This document shows, one piece after another, positions 16,971 through 25,714 of a stretch of 55,033 nucleotides of DNA. How positions within the stretch are numbered: position 1 is the stretch's first letter; each line of letters begins with the position of its first letter. The notes under the pieces were generated by a model. The model did no database searches. It was given only the letters and a program-made list of their open reading frames with translations, and was not told the origin of the DNA. The translations under genes were made by a program, and so were the position numbers. The stretch is from Salinimicrobium terrae DSM 17865. Its GTDB lineage: Bacteria; Bacteroidota; Bacteroidia; Flavobacteriales; Flavobacteriaceae. Location of the stretch: NCBI RefSeq assembly GCF_000424665.1, contig NZ_KE384222.1:1-55033 (forward strand), in the 5' to 3' direction.

Positions 16971-18200
16971 ATGACCTATACAGAAACTGTTGAATGGATG
17001 TTTCAACAGTTGCCAATGTATCAACAGGTGGGAAGTTCAGCCTATAAGGTTGATTTGTCAAATATTCAAAAGCTCGTAAAACAGCTTGAATTTCCTCATC
17101 ATAAATTTAAAACACTTCATGTGGCCGGTACCAACGGCAAAGGCTCTGTGTCTCATATGCTGGCTTCTGTCTTGCAGGAAGCGGGATATAAAGTTGGCCT
17201 TTATACATCACCTCATCTTAAAGATTTCAGGGAGCGTATAAGGATCAATGGAGAAGTAATTCCCGAACTTGCAGTTACTGAGTTTATCCACATCAACAAA
17301 GCCTTTTTTGAGCAGGAAAGCCTCTCATTCTTTGAAATGACTGTCGGGATGGCTTTTCAATATTTTTCAACAGAGAAAGTCGATATTGCTGTAATTGAAG
17401 TTGGGCTCGGCGGAAGGTTGGATTCCACAAATGTGATTTCCCCTGAAGTTTCGGTGATTACCAATATTGGTTACGATCACATGAACATTTTGGGGAATAC
17501 CCTGCCTGAAATTGCTGCGGAAAAAGGGGGTATAATTAAAAAAGATACGCCTGTTGTTATTGGAGAATATCAGGAAGAGACTTTTCCCGTATTTAAAGAA
17601 CTGGCTAAAGCAAAAGAAGCTCCTCTTTATTTAGCTGAAGATTTTACCGGAAAACTTTACTCCTCAGATCTTAAAGGATATTATCAAAAAAAGAATATTC
17701 GCACTGTTTCCATGACTTTGGAAGTATTGAAGGATCGCGGCTGGGAGCTAATAACAGAAGAGGCTGCAAAAAAAGGTCTTGAAAATGTTATTTTTAACAC
17801 TGGACTCAGGGGCAGATGGGAGGTGTTGCAGGAAAACCCTAAAGTTATCTGTGATACTGCACATAATAAGGAAGGGCTGGTTTATGCCATGAAACAGCTT
17901 CAGGAGGAGAATTTTGAGCAATTGCACTTAGTTATTGGTGTCGTCAATGATAAAGACCTTATATCTTTGTTCCCGGTCTTTCCCCAAAGTGCAAATTATT
18001 ATTTTTGCAGGCCAAATGTTCCTCGTGGTCTTGATGCTGTTGAACTACAAAAAAAGGCTGCTGAAAATGGCCTTTTTGGAAGGTCATATAATTCAGTTTC
18101 TGAGGCTTATGAAGCTGCGCTGTCATTAGCTTCAGTAAGGGATGTTATCTATGTTGGAGGAAGTACTTTTACAGTAGCAGAAATAATTCAATATTTTTGA
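16971..18200 (+). CDS. folC: Folylpolyglutamate synthase / dihydrofolate synthase
   Basis: This 409-aa Mur-ligase-family enzyme adds glutamate to dihydropteroate or folates using ATP. The P-loop VAGTNGKGSV is at residues 51-60, with the Mg-binding region IEVGLGGRLDSTN near residue 140 and the C-terminal domain DTAHNKEG (~residue 300) as in FolC. A TTG at 16968 extends the frame by one codon, but the ATG at 16971 is the natural start. It is the last gene of the exbB-exbD-tonB-folC run. Two tRNA genes with their own promoter follow. Confidence 0.94.
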   Translation: MTYTETVEWMFQQLPMYQQVGSSAYKVDLSNIQKLVKQLEFPHHKFKTLHVAGTNGKGSVSHMLASVLQEAGYKVGLYTSPHLKDFRERIRINGEVIPELAVTEFIHINKAFFEQESLSFFEMTVGMAFQYFSTEKVDIAVIEVGLGGRLDSTNVISPEVSVITNIGYDHMNILGNTLPEIAAEKGGIIKKDTPVVIGEYQEETFPVFKELAKAKEAPLYLAEDFTGKLYSSDLKGYYQKKNIRTVSMTLEVLKDRGWELITEEAAKKGLENVIFNTGLRGRWEVLQENPKVICDTAHNKEGLVYAMKQLQEENFEQLHLVIGVVNDKDLISLFPVFPQSANYYFCRPNVPRGLDAVELQKKAAENGLFGRSYNSVSEAYEAALSLASVRDVIYVGGSTFTVAEIIQYF

Positions 18201-18209
18201 AATTATTCT

Positions 18210-18239
18210 TTGCAGAATTAAAATTGTGATCTATATTTG
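18210..18239 (+). promoter_or_regulatory. Promoter of the tRNA-Val genes
   Basis: TTG (18210-18212), a 19-nt spacer and a perfect TATATTTG (18232-18239). It lies 57 bp before the first tRNA and is one of the best promoter matches in the window. Confidence 0.75.
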
Positions 18240-18295
18240 CATCCGCATTCAGAGAGGGATACTTCTTAATAATGCAGAAGTTCATAAATAAGTTA

Positions 18296-18370
18296 GGGCA
18301 ATTAGCTCAGTTGGTTCAGAGCACCTCGTTTACACCGAGGGGGTCGGGGGTTCGAATCCCTCATTGCCCA
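18296..18370 (+). tRNA. tRNA-Val (anticodon TAC)
   Basis: A full cloverleaf can be drawn. The acceptor stem is GGGCAAT/ATTGCCC with discriminator A, and the D arm is GCTC...GAGC. The anticodon stem CCTCG/CGAGG has loop TTTACAC, giving anticodon TAC. The T arm has TTCGAAT. CCA is not encoded. Confidence 0.96.
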
Positions 18371-18379
18371 CAGAATTTT

Positions 18380-18405
18380 AAGGCTTCCTCTTGGAGGCCT
18401 TTTTT
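18380..18405 (+). terminator. Terminator between the two tRNA-Val genes
   Basis: AAGGCTTCC, TCTT, GGAGGCCTT followed by Ts. One G-T pair in a 9-bp stem. It would allow partial read-through into the second tRNA, which has no clear promoter of its own. Confidence 0.6.
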
Positions 18406-18411
18406 GATTAA

Positions 18412-18486
18412 GGGTGATTAGCTCAGCTGGTTCAGAGCACTACCTCGACAAGGTAGGGGTCACTGGTTCGAACCCAGTATCACCCA
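18412..18486 (+). tRNA. tRNA-Val (anticodon GAC)
   Basis: Acceptor GGGTGAT/ATCACCC with discriminator A, D arm GCTC...GAGC, anticodon stem CTACC/GGTAG with loop TCGACAA (anticodon GAC), T arm with TTCGAAC. CCA is not encoded. Together with the TAC tRNA it covers valine codons. Confidence 0.96.
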
Positions 18487-18530
18487 CAGATAGGGAACGT
18501 CTAACTTCCAAAGAACAGATCTTTAAGTTC

Positions 18531-18567
18531 AAACCTCACAGGTTTTCAAAACCTGTGAGGTTTTTTA
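18531..18567 (+). terminator. Strong intrinsic terminator after tRNA-Val(GAC)
   Basis: A perfect 16-bp inverted repeat (AAACCTCACAGGTTTT and its complement) with a single C between the arms, followed by Ts. The stretch from here to the next start (18568-18750) is AT-rich with no clear feature. Confidence 0.9.
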
Positions 18568-18750
18568 ATTTTCAGACTGTTTTAAACACCTTCTTTTAAA
18601 TTTCACGAACTTCGTAGATTCTTCACATTTTGTTAAAAAACAGATATTTTCTTTTTTTTATCGATTTTGGCTTAAATTAACCTTTTCAAATTTTTCTCCG
18701 AGAAAAAGGCCTAAGTATCATCTTTATAAAAAATAAAATATCAGTAGAGT

Positions 18751-20328
18751 ATGAAGAAGTCAGAAAAATATGCAGTTACGGACTTAGTTCACCAGGAGAG
18801 TTACCTTGCCAACGGGGAGCTTATTCCCTGGAAGGGAAAAATGGATGAAGTTTATTCTACCATTTCCACTTCCGATAAGTATGAAAAAACTTTATTGGGT
18901 ACTGTGCCTCATATGGATGAGAAAACAGCTCTTGATGTCCTGGAAAGTGCATGTAAGGCATATGCCAAGGGACAGGGGAAATGGCCCACTATGAAAGTGA
19001 ATGACAGAATTGCGTCTATGGAGCAGTTCGTTTCACAAATGAAGACCAAAAGAGATGAGGTGGTAAAGCTCCTAATGTGGGAAATAGGAAAATCCTTGCC
19101 TGACTCGGAAAAAGAATTTGATCGCACCGTAGAATACATTTATGACACCATTGAAGAGTACAAGCAACTCGATCGTGACAGTGCTAAATTTCTAAAAAGG
19201 GATAAAGTTAACGCTCACGTAAGACGAGGTCCTTTAGGGGTGGTTTTATGTCTTGGTCCATATAATTATCCACTAAATGAAACTTTTGCGCTACTTATCC
19301 CGGCCCTTATTATGGGTAATACGGTAATTTTTAAGCCCGCCAAACATGGTGTGTTGCTACTTACTCCATTACTGGAAGCCTTCAGGAATAGTTTCCCGGA
19401 AGGGGTGGTAAATATTATTTTTGGTAGAGGGAGAGAAGTGGCTGCGCCAATAATGAAAAGTGGAAGAATTGATGTTCTTGCTTTAATAGGAAATAGCAAA
19501 TCGGCAATTGCACTTCAGGATCAGCATCCGTATAAAAACAGGTTGAGGCTCGTTCTTGGTCTGGAAGCAAAAAATCCGGCCATAATACTTCCCGATGCAG
19601 ATCTTGATCTTACTATTGAAGAAGTACTATCAGGTACATTGTCATTTAATGGACAGCGCTGCACTGCCCTTAAAATTGTTTATGTGCATGAAGATATAAG
19701 AAAAGAGTTCAATGAAAGATTTGCCCGAAGAGTAGATCAACTGAAATTCGGCAATCCATGGGAGCCCGGAGTAAAACTTACTCCGCTTCCCGAACCAGAA
19801 AAGCCGGCGTACATACAGGAGCTTATCGATGATGCAAAGGAAAAGGGAGCTTCAATTCTAAATAAAAAGGGAGGACAGACCTCAGATAATTTTATATTTC
19901 CTGCTGTTTTGTATCCTGTTACTACGGAGATGAGGGTTTATAAAGAAGAGCAATTTGGACCGGTTATCCCTATTAAATCTTTTACAGATATCGAAAGTCT
20001 TCTGGATGAAATCGCAGCTTCAAATTACGGGCAACAGGTGAGCCTGTTTGGCAGAAGTATTAAAGAGTTAGCTCCGTTAATAGATACTATGGTGAACCTG
20101 GTATGTCGTGTAAATCTAAACAGTTCCTGCCAACGTGGTCCGGATGTCTTTCCATTCACGGGAAGAAAAGATTCTGCGGTGGGCACCCTGAGTGTACATG
20201 ATGCTCTACGTTCTTTCTCTATAAGAACCTTCGTGGCCTCCAAGGAAAATGATTATAATAATGCAATTATCCGGGAACTGCTGCAAAGCAGAAATTCAAA
20301 TTTTGTAAGTACAGATTATATTCTTTAA
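18751..20328 (+). CDS. Aldehyde dehydrogenase, NADP-dependent glyceraldehyde-3-phosphate dehydrogenase (GapN)-like
   Basis: This 525-aa soluble ALDH-superfamily enzyme has the nucleophile Cys304 in [10 protein letters not shown]. The cofactor motif [18 protein letters not shown] lies near 169-186 and FKPAKHG near 194-200. Similarity to GapN suggests irreversible oxidation of glyceraldehyde-3-P to 3-phosphoglycerate with NADP. The usual ELGGK general-base motif is replaced by GLEAK (270-274), so the position of the base Glu holds Gly and a Glu appears two residues later. I believe this form recurs in a bacterial subfamily, so it is probably active, but the substrate is not certain. It is a single-gene unit convergent with murF, and no clear terminator is seen between them. 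Confidence 0.85.
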   Translation: MKKSEKYAVTDLVHQESYLANGELIPWKGKMDEVYSTISTSDKYEKTLLGTVPHMDEKTALDVLESACKAYAKGQGKWPTMKVNDRIASMEQFVSQMKTKRDEVVKLLMWEIGKSLPDSEKEFDRTVEYIYDTIEEYKQLDRDSAKFLKRDKVNAHVRRGPLGVVLCLGPYNYPLNETFALLIPALIMGNTVIFKPAKHGVLLLTPLLEAFRNSFPEGVVNIIFGRGREVAAPIMKSGRIDVLALIGNSKSAIALQDQHPYKNRLRLVLGLEAKNPAIILPDADLDLTIEEVLSGTLSFNGQRCTALKIVYVHEDIRKEFNERFARRVDQLKFGNPWEPGVKLTPLPEPEKPAYIQELIDDAKEKGASILNKKGGQTSDNFIFPAVLYPVTTEMRVYKEEQFGPVIPIKSFTDIESLLDEIAASNYGQQVSLFGRSIKELAPLIDTMVNLVCRVNLNSSCQRGPDVFPFTGRKDSAVGTLSVHDALRSFSIRTFVASKENDYNNAIIRELLQSRNSNFVSTDYIL

Positions 20329-20391
20329 AGCTGAAGAAAGGAGAATAAAAAGATACGGCTGTGGTCTTGTGAAAAATGAAGAGCGATTTTT

Positions 20392-21672
20392 CTACAACAA
20401 TTCCATTAGCCTTTCCAGTGCCATTCCGCGGGAACCTTTAATTAAGATTATGCCCTCATTGAATTCTGAAGGTTGAAACCAGATCCTAAAGTCCTCAAAA
20501 GTTTCAAACTTTTTAATTTTTGGTGAGTTTGAAGTTGTTTTATAGAAGTTAGAGCCAATAATATAAATTTTGTTTATAGGAGAGGCCGTGTAATCCTCAA
20601 CCAGTTGTTGATGTTCGGTTTCGGCTTCAGAGCCAAGCTCGAACATATCTCCTAAAATGGCAATTTTGGGAGAGCCTTCCATGTGGTTAAGATTTTCGAG
20701 AGCTGCGGCCATACTCGATGGATTGGCATTGTAAGCATCTAAAATTATCTTTCTGTTATCTTTGAGGATGATCTGTGACCTATTGTTCTGCGGACTGTAA
20801 TGCTTAATAGCTTTCACAATTTTTTGCGAGGGAACCCCGAAATATTTCCCAACGATGTAGGCGACTGCCATGTTGGTGCCATTATAATCTCCCGTGAGTT
20901 GGCCACAGATCTTTTCTCCGTCGACTTCAATACCGGCATAAGAATCTTCTCTAAAATATTTCAGTTGAATATCTGCTTTTTCAGAAGAACTAAAGCTGAA
21001 GGTATTGGGATATGATTTTTCCTGTCTTTGTAATGTGTCATCAAGGTTCAGAAAGAGCAATTTGTTATTGTCTTTTAGATGATCATACAACTCTTTCTTG
21101 CCTTTGATCACACCTTCCACACCTCCGAAGCCTTCGAGGTGGGCCTTACCAAAATTGGTTATGTATCCATAATTTGGTGTTGCAATATTGCACAGAAACT
21201 GAATCTCCTTCTGGTGGTTGGCACCCATTTCCACAATGCCTATTTCGGTCTCATCATTCATAGATAGCAAGGTAAGCGGAACTCCGATATGATTGTTGAG
21301 GTTGCCTACTGTGGCCACAACTTTAAATTTCATGGATAGAACCACATTAAATAGTTCTTTTGTTGTGGTTTTGCCATTGCTGCCGGTAAGGGCTAGGATT
21401 GGAATTCCCAGGTGCTTCCTGTGAAATGACGCCAGTTGTTGAAGTGCCTGGAGACTATCCTCTACCTGCAGGAATCTTTTATTTTCTCCTTTGAGCTCTT
21501 CGTCAATAACAGCATATGCAGCTCCTTTTTCAAGGGCTTCTTCGGCGAATTCGTTAGCATTAAAATTTTCTCCTTTCAAGGCGAAAAAAATACTGTCTTT
21601 TTTAATCTTCCTTGTGTCGGTGCTTATTCCGGAGCTGTCAAGAAAAAGCTGGTGGAGTTGGGATATCTTCAT
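20392..21672 (-). CDS. murF: UDP-N-acetylmuramoyl-tripeptide--D-alanyl-D-alanine ligase
   Basis: This 426-aa cytosolic ligase adds D-Ala-D-Ala to UDP-MurNAc-tripeptide, the last soluble step of peptidoglycan precursor synthesis. The P-loop TGSNGKTTTK is at residues 96-105, with GIVEMGANHQKEI (~147-159) and the Mur C-terminal motif DAYNANPSSM (~310). The N-terminal uridine-binding domain STDTRKIKKDSIFFALKG is intact. It lies downstream of gldJ in the same direction, but a strong hairpin (21683-21725) sits between them, just before its ATG. Confidence 0.95.
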   Translation of the reverse strand: MKISQLHQLFLDSSGISTDTRKIKKDSIFFALKGENFNANEFAEEALEKGAAYAVIDEELKGENKRFLQVEDSLQALQQLASFHRKHLGIPILALTGSNGKTTTKELFNVVLSMKFKVVATVGNLNNHIGVPLTLLSMNDETEIGIVEMGANHQKEIQFLCNIATPNYGYITNFGKAHLEGFGGVEGVIKGKKELYDHLKDNNKLLFLNLDDTLQRQEKSYPNTFSFSSSEKADIQLKYFREDSYAGIEVDGEKICGQLTGDYNGTNMAVAYIVGKYFGVPSQKIVKAIKHYSPQNNRSQIILKDNRKIILDAYNANPSSMAAALENLNHMEGSPKIAILGDMFELGSEAETEHQQLVEDYTASPINKIYIIGSNFYKTTSNSPKIKKFETFEDFRIWFQPSEFNEGIILIKGSRGMALERLMELL

Positions 21673-21682
21673 AAATTAAAGC

Positions 21683-21725
21683 TATAAAGAAGAAGCCCTA
21701 ACTAAATTAGGGCTTCTTCTTTATA
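21683..21725. terminator. Strong hairpin between gldJ and murF
   Basis: Perfect 19-bp arms (TATAAAGAAGAAGCCCTAA and its complement) with a 5-nt loop CTAAA. It lies 11 bp after the gldJ stop and 10 bp before the murF start. It should terminate or strongly attenuate gldJ transcription. The U-tract is only moderate, so some read-through to murF is possible. Confidence 0.75.
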
Positions 21726-21736
21726 TTTTCAGAAAA

Positions 21737-23425
21737 TTAATTTCTTGCTGTCTTGTTTTCATTAAGAGATTTAGATCCAACTCTGGACATTGCGTTTCTA
21801 AACCCAATGTAATCGGTGGCCATATCCTGTGGGAAATATCTCCTTTGTGCAGGATCTAACCAATAAGCACGATCTCTCCAGCTTCCTCCTTTATACACCC
21901 GAACGTTGTCGTCTACAAGTGTAGTACGTCCCGTAGATTGGTCGTACTCTAGGCTCTGGCCTCCAATACTGTCTACAGTGGCAGTATGAATCGGGGAGTT
22001 ATACATACGCTTATTTGGGTCTTCCATACCTTCTTCACCAAATGAGTCGTAATATCTGGATGATTTCCTGTCGCCATCCCTGAAGTTCCTCTGGTCGCTT
22101 TCATTATAATTGGTACGCAGATAAGTATCCTCAGATGTTATTGGAACCGTAGCGATTTCTCCGGGAAGATTTCTTGCTACTATTCTTCCGTTGCTAAGGG
22201 TGTCATATACTATCTCATCTTCTCCCAGAACCTTTACTGTACCATCTTCTGTAATGACGTGTTTTGTGTAGACATTACCTCGATAATAATTGAAGTCATT
22301 AAATTCATCATCTACAATTGGCCGGTAAACATCTGCAACCCATTCGGCTACATTACCTGCCATGTCATAAAGTCCAAAATCATTCGGTTCATAGGATTTG
22401 ACTTCGGCAGTAATATCGGCACCATCATCGCTCCAACCGGCAATTCCGCCGTAATCTCCATCCCCCTGCTTAAAGTTGGCCATTTGATCACCACGTCTTC
22501 TGGCGTCTCCGCTTCGGGTGTACTGGCTGTCCCATGGATATTTTTTTCTTCCGCGGTAAACATTGTATTCTCTAAGTCCCACAAGGGCAAGAGCTGCATA
22601 TTCCCATTCAGCTTCGGTAGGAAGACGATATTCCGGTAATAATACCCCATGTTTACGTTGTACGTAAAGATTTTTGGCATCGGTACCATCCTCAGCATTT
22701 CCTTCTACTTCAAAACGGTCTGCATTGTCACCGCCTCTCAAGAGCTCTTCATCCCCGCCATATACCTGGCTTGGTGCATTGAGATAAGTTTCTGTGCTAA
22801 AGCCCTGACCTGGTTCGGCAGCAAAGCGAGCACCTTCAGCAGTAAAACCTTCTTTCTCAAGTCGAAGTTCATTTACTCTGTCTGTTCTCCATTTACTAAA
22901 TTCTACTGCCTGGATCCAACTAACTCCTACTACCGGATAGTTTGCGTATGCCGGGTGGCGCAAATAGTTGTTGGTCATGGTTTCGTTGTAACCTAACCTG
23001 TTTCTCCATACCAGAGTATCTGGTAATGCACCAATATAAATGTTTCTATACCTTTCTTCACTCGGTGGATATACTCTCTTTAAGTAATCAAGGTATTCAA
23101 GATACATGAGGTTCGTTACCTCGGTCTCGTCCATGTAGAAAGATTGTACATGTTGTTGGGTTGGAGTATTATTCCAGTCATGCATTACATCATCCTGCAC
23201 ACGCCCCATTGTAAAGGTTCCTCCTTCTACGAAAACCAGACCCGGTCCCGCTTCCTGTTCATCGTAATCGGCGTTGTAATTAAAACCACCATCCTTGGAA
23301 TTAATATCCCAACCGGTAGCACGGGAATTATCTTTATAATCCCTGGAGTTGTTACAGCCCACCAGGCCAGCACTTAAAGCGACGGCAAAAAGAGCCCTTA
23401 CAGCAACATTATTTCTCATATTCAC
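21737..23425 (-). CDS. gldJ: Gliding motility lipoprotein GldJ
   Basis: This 562-aa outer-membrane lipoprotein has a signal peptide with lipobox LVGC (Cys24). The body is a formylglycine-generating-enzyme/sulfatase-modifying-factor fold: GLVFVEGGTFTMGR near residues 63-76, MDETEVTN, YRLPTEAEWEYAA, NDFGLYDMAGNVAEWV, and near the end VYKGGSWRD and DYIGFRNA. In Flavobacterium johnsoniae GldJ is needed for gliding and stabilises other Gld proteins of the type IX machinery, and it is thought not to be an enzyme. The start at 23425 (MNMRNN) could also be the Met two codons later. It is divergent from porV across a 413-bp gap without porU. Confidence 0.94.
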   Translation of the reverse strand: MNMRNNVAVRALFAVALSAGLVGCNNSRDYKDNSRATGWDINSKDGGFNYNADYDEQEAGPGLVFVEGGTFTMGRVQDDVMHDWNNTPTQQHVQSFYMDETEVTNLMYLEYLDYLKRVYPPSEERYRNIYIGALPDTLVWRNRLGYNETMTNNYLRHPAYANYPVVGVSWIQAVEFSKWRTDRVNELRLEKEGFTAEGARFAAEPGQGFSTETYLNAPSQVYGGDEELLRGGDNADRFEVEGNAEDGTDAKNLYVQRKHGVLLPEYRLPTEAEWEYAALALVGLREYNVYRGRKKYPWDSQYTRSGDARRRGDQMANFKQGDGDYGGIAGWSDDGADITAEVKSYEPNDFGLYDMAGNVAEWVADVYRPIVDDEFNDFNYYRGNVYTKHVITEDGTVKVLGEDEIVYDTLSNGRIVARNLPGEIATVPITSEDTYLRTNYNESDQRNFRDGDRKSSRYYDSFGEEGMEDPNKRMYNSPIHTATVDSIGGQSLEYDQSTGRTTLVDDNVRVYKGGSWRDRAYWLDPAQRRYFPQDMATDYIGFRNAMSRVGSKSLNENKTARN

Positions 23426-23470
23426 AATATCTTTTATAGCAATTATGGCTTTGCAATATAGTAATTAACG

Positions 23471-23478
23471 CAAAACTA
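23471..23478 (-). promoter_or_regulatory. Possible gldJ -7 element
   Basis: On the minus strand this reads TAGTTTTG, a TAnnTTTG match 46 bp before the gldJ start. No -33 TTG at standard spacing. A second match (23606-23613, TACTTTTG) lies further up. The 413-bp gap 23426-23838 has no ORF or repeat that I can support. Confidence 0.4.
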
Positions 23479-23793
23479 TCAAGATTATTTCATTGGATAA
23501 GAAATCTTGTAGTTTCCTGAAAATCTTTATACTAACGCAGCTCTAAAATGATTTATTTTATAGTTTACAAAAACCGCTCCACGAAATCACTTGGTGTTTA
23601 GGACGCAAAAGTAATATATTTTAGAAACTATTCTATTTCTTTGAGAATCTATGTCTTGATCTGTTGTTATTTAGATTACAGGGAATACTTTATTTTTATT
23701 ATAAATTTTAGGATCTGTAGGAAAAAGAGAGAATCTATATAAGCTTCTGCGATATTAAACGTTATGTTAGGATAAAAAGGAGAAAATCGCTTA

Positions 23794-23828
23794 TTGTAAC
23801 TTATTTTAAAGGTTTTCCGGTATATTTG
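23794..23828 (+). promoter_or_regulatory. porV promoter
   Basis: TATATTTG (23821-23828) is an exact -7 match. TTG (23794-23796) is 24 nt upstream, slightly longer than usual. Transcription would begin near 23833-23836, leaving only a few bases before the first ATG (23839), so the second ATG (23848) may be the real start. Confidence 0.6.
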
Positions 23829-23838
23829 TTAAATATTA

Positions 23839-25005
23839 ATGAGTCCTATGAGAAAATTATCACTCTTCACCTTGTCGGTGATTTTGCTGTTTAGTGGGAA
23901 ATCTTTTGCTCAGGAAGAGCGTGATCGGGTTATCACTACGGCGGCCTCCACTTTGATGATAGCGGCCGATGCCCGTGCTGCAGGATTAGGTGACCAGGGA
24001 GTGGCAACCTATCCCGATGCTTACTCACAACAATGGAATCCGGCCAAATATGTTTTTATCGAGAGTCAGCAAGGATTTGGAGTAAATTATACTCCTTATT
24101 TGAGTGAACTAGTAAATGATATTTTTCTTGGAAACCTTACCTATTATAACCGCATAAGCGAAAGAAGCGCGTTTGGTGCCAGTTTAAAGTATTTTAGTAT
24201 GGGTAATATTGAAGCCCGGGATTATCCTGATGAGGTCGCGAGAATCCTTAGTCCAAATGAATTCACTCTTGATCTTTCATATGCTCTAAAGTTAAGCGAG
24301 AATTTTTCCATGGCTGTTGCCGGAAGATTTTTAAGGTCCGATTTGAAAATTGCCGAGTTGGATCCAGATGCCACTGCTGCCAATACCTTTGGTGTGGATG
24401 TGGCTGCTTTTTATCAAAGTAACCGAATTAATTTCACCGATTTTGACGGACGTTGGAGAGCAGGTGTGAATGTTTCTAACATTGGTCCTAAAATTAAATA
24501 TGATGCCGGTGGACAGGAGAATTTCATACCTACTAATTTAAAAGTGGGAGGCGGTTTTGATTTTATTCTGGATATGTCCAACAGAATTGGAACCTACGTA
24601 GAGTTGAATAAACTTCTAGTGCCAACACCAAAGGATTTTGACCATGACGGTGATATTGATGCAGAGGACATACAGGAATATAATTCTATTGGTGCTATTG
24701 AGGGAATTTTCACATCTTTTGGTGATGCTCCAGATGGTTTAAGTGAAGAATTAAAGGAAATAACATATGCTGTGGGAGCAGAATATGTTTATGAGGAGGT
24801 CTTCTCTCTTAGGACCGGCTATTTTTATGAAAGTCCCGAAAAAGGTTCCCGGGAATTTATTTCCTTTGGTGCCGGTTTTAGACACACCGTGGTAGACATC
24901 GATCTTTCTTATCTCTTCTCAACTTCTGAAGTTGTGAGTCCTCTGGAAGGCACTCTGCGATTTGGACTAACATTTAATTTTGGAAGACAGTACGAACAGT
25001 ATTAA
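23839..25005 (+). CDS. porV: Type IX secretion system outer-membrane protein PorV
   Basis: This 388-aa protein has a signal peptide (KLSLFTLSVILLFSGKSFA, then Q) and a FadL-like 14-strand barrel pattern. The conserved N-terminal signature is TTAASTLMIAADARAAGLGD, followed by QQWNPAKY. It ends with the barrel strand GLTFNFGRQYEQY. PorV (LptO) carries cargo proteins with sorting domains from the translocon to the PorU sortase. An internal loop holds a calcium-like acidic repeat DFDHDGDIDAEDI. ATG codons occur at 23839 and 23848, and the promoter position favours the second. porU, a usual neighbour, is not present here. Confidence 0.93.
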   Translation: MSPMRKLSLFTLSVILLFSGKSFAQEERDRVITTAASTLMIAADARAAGLGDQGVATYPDAYSQQWNPAKYVFIESQQGFGVNYTPYLSELVNDIFLGNLTYYNRISERSAFGASLKYFSMGNIEARDYPDEVARILSPNEFTLDLSYALKLSENFSMAVAGRFLRSDLKIAELDPDATAANTFGVDVAAFYQSNRINFTDFDGRWRAGVNVSNIGPKIKYDAGGQENFIPTNLKVGGGFDFILDMSNRIGTYVELNKLLVPTPKDFDHDGDIDAEDIQEYNSIGAIEGIFTSFGDAPDGLSEELKEITYAVGAEYVYEEVFSLRTGYFYESPEKGSREFISFGAGFRHTVVDIDLSYLFSTSEVVSPLEGTLRFGLTFNFGRQYEQY

Positions 25006-25042
25006 CAGGAATACCAATATATCACTGTTTCTGATTATTAAT

Positions 25043-25050
25043 TAACTTTG
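25043..25050 (+). promoter_or_regulatory. -7 element upstream of the cdd leader
   Basis: TAACTTTG is an exact -7 consensus match. It lies upstream of the hairpin at 25076-25107, so a transcript starting near 25056 would pass through that hairpin before reaching cdd. No -33 TTG is seen at normal spacing. Confidence 0.4.
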
Positions 25051-25075
25051 TACCTCAAAATGAGGAATAAATAAA

Positions 25076-25107
25076 CTCCCGGGCTCTTTAGTTACGGGAG
25101 CTTTTTT
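25076..25107 (+). terminator. Terminator after porV / possible attenuator before cdd
   Basis: CTCCCG and CGGGAG arms around a 13-nt loop, followed by CTTTTTT. It ends 17 bp before the cdd ATG. It probably ends porV transcription, and because a -7 element lies just upstream it may also attenuate cdd. Confidence 0.65.
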
Positions 25108-25124
25108 CTAGAGAAATACCACGA

Positions 25125-25607
25125 ATGAAAACAATTACAATTAGTGCCAATCTTGAAGTTTACGATAGTGAAGCAGAATTACCCGGTGATGTACAAAATT
25201 TGATGAAGAAGGCAATAGAAGCCCGGGAAAAATCTTATTCTCCGTACTCACAATTTAAAGTAGGAGCGGCAATTCTTCTTGAAAATGGAGAGGTGGTAAC
25301 GGGAAGTAATCAGGAGAATGCATCCTATCCTGCAGGTTTATGTGCCGAGAGAACAGTGATTTTTTATGCAGGGGCAAAATACCCCGGGATAAAGATGCTT
25401 AAAATGGTAGTGACAGCACGATCTGAAAATCATCCTGTAGAAGTTCCAACCCCACCCTGCGGCTCGTGCAGGCAGGCAATAGCCGAATATGAAGTTAAAC
25501 AGGAACAACCCATAGAGATCTTTTTTATGGGTGAAAAAGGGAAGGTGGTAAAGGCACATTCTATTTCAGATCTTTTGCCGCTCATCTTTGACAATAGCTA
25601 CCTATAA
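25125..25607 (+). CDS. cdd: Cytidine deaminase
   Basis: This 160-aa zinc enzyme hydrolyses (deoxy)cytidine to (deoxy)uridine in pyrimidine salvage. Zinc ligands and the proton-shuttle Glu are visible as CAER (Cys73, Glu75) and PCGSC (Cys112, Cys115), the homotetrameric type with three Cys. The substrate segment SQFKVGAAIL is near residues 42-51. Length is a little longer than the 130-aa B. subtilis type because of an N-terminal extension. It lies between porV and pdhA, with a terminator or attenuator upstream. Confidence 0.94.
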   Translation: MKTITISANLEVYDSEAELPGDVQNLMKKAIEAREKSYSPYSQFKVGAAILLENGEVVTGSNQENASYPAGLCAERTVIFYAGAKYPGIKMLKMVVTARSENHPVEVPTPPCGSCRQAIAEYEVKQEQPIEIFFMGEKGKVVKAHSISDLLPLIFDNSYL

Positions 25608-25659
25608 CGTTTTCGGTTTTTTTAAAAGAGAAACTGTTTTTAGTTCCTTTTGAAAATAG

Positions 25660-25667
25660 TATTTTTG
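25660..25667 (+). promoter_or_regulatory. -7 element of pdhA
   Basis: TATTTTTG, an exact -7 match, 47 bp before the pdhA ATG. No TTG at -33 spacing. Confidence 0.45.
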
Positions 25668-25714
25668 TGTTTCGCTTGGCGCAAGCATTGCTTAGCCTTA
25701 AAAATAAGTAGTTA

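Noticed and set aside
18414-18599. Plus-strand 61-codon ORF
   Set aside because: It overlaps tRNA-Val(GAC) and its terminator, and the peptide has no protein-like pattern.
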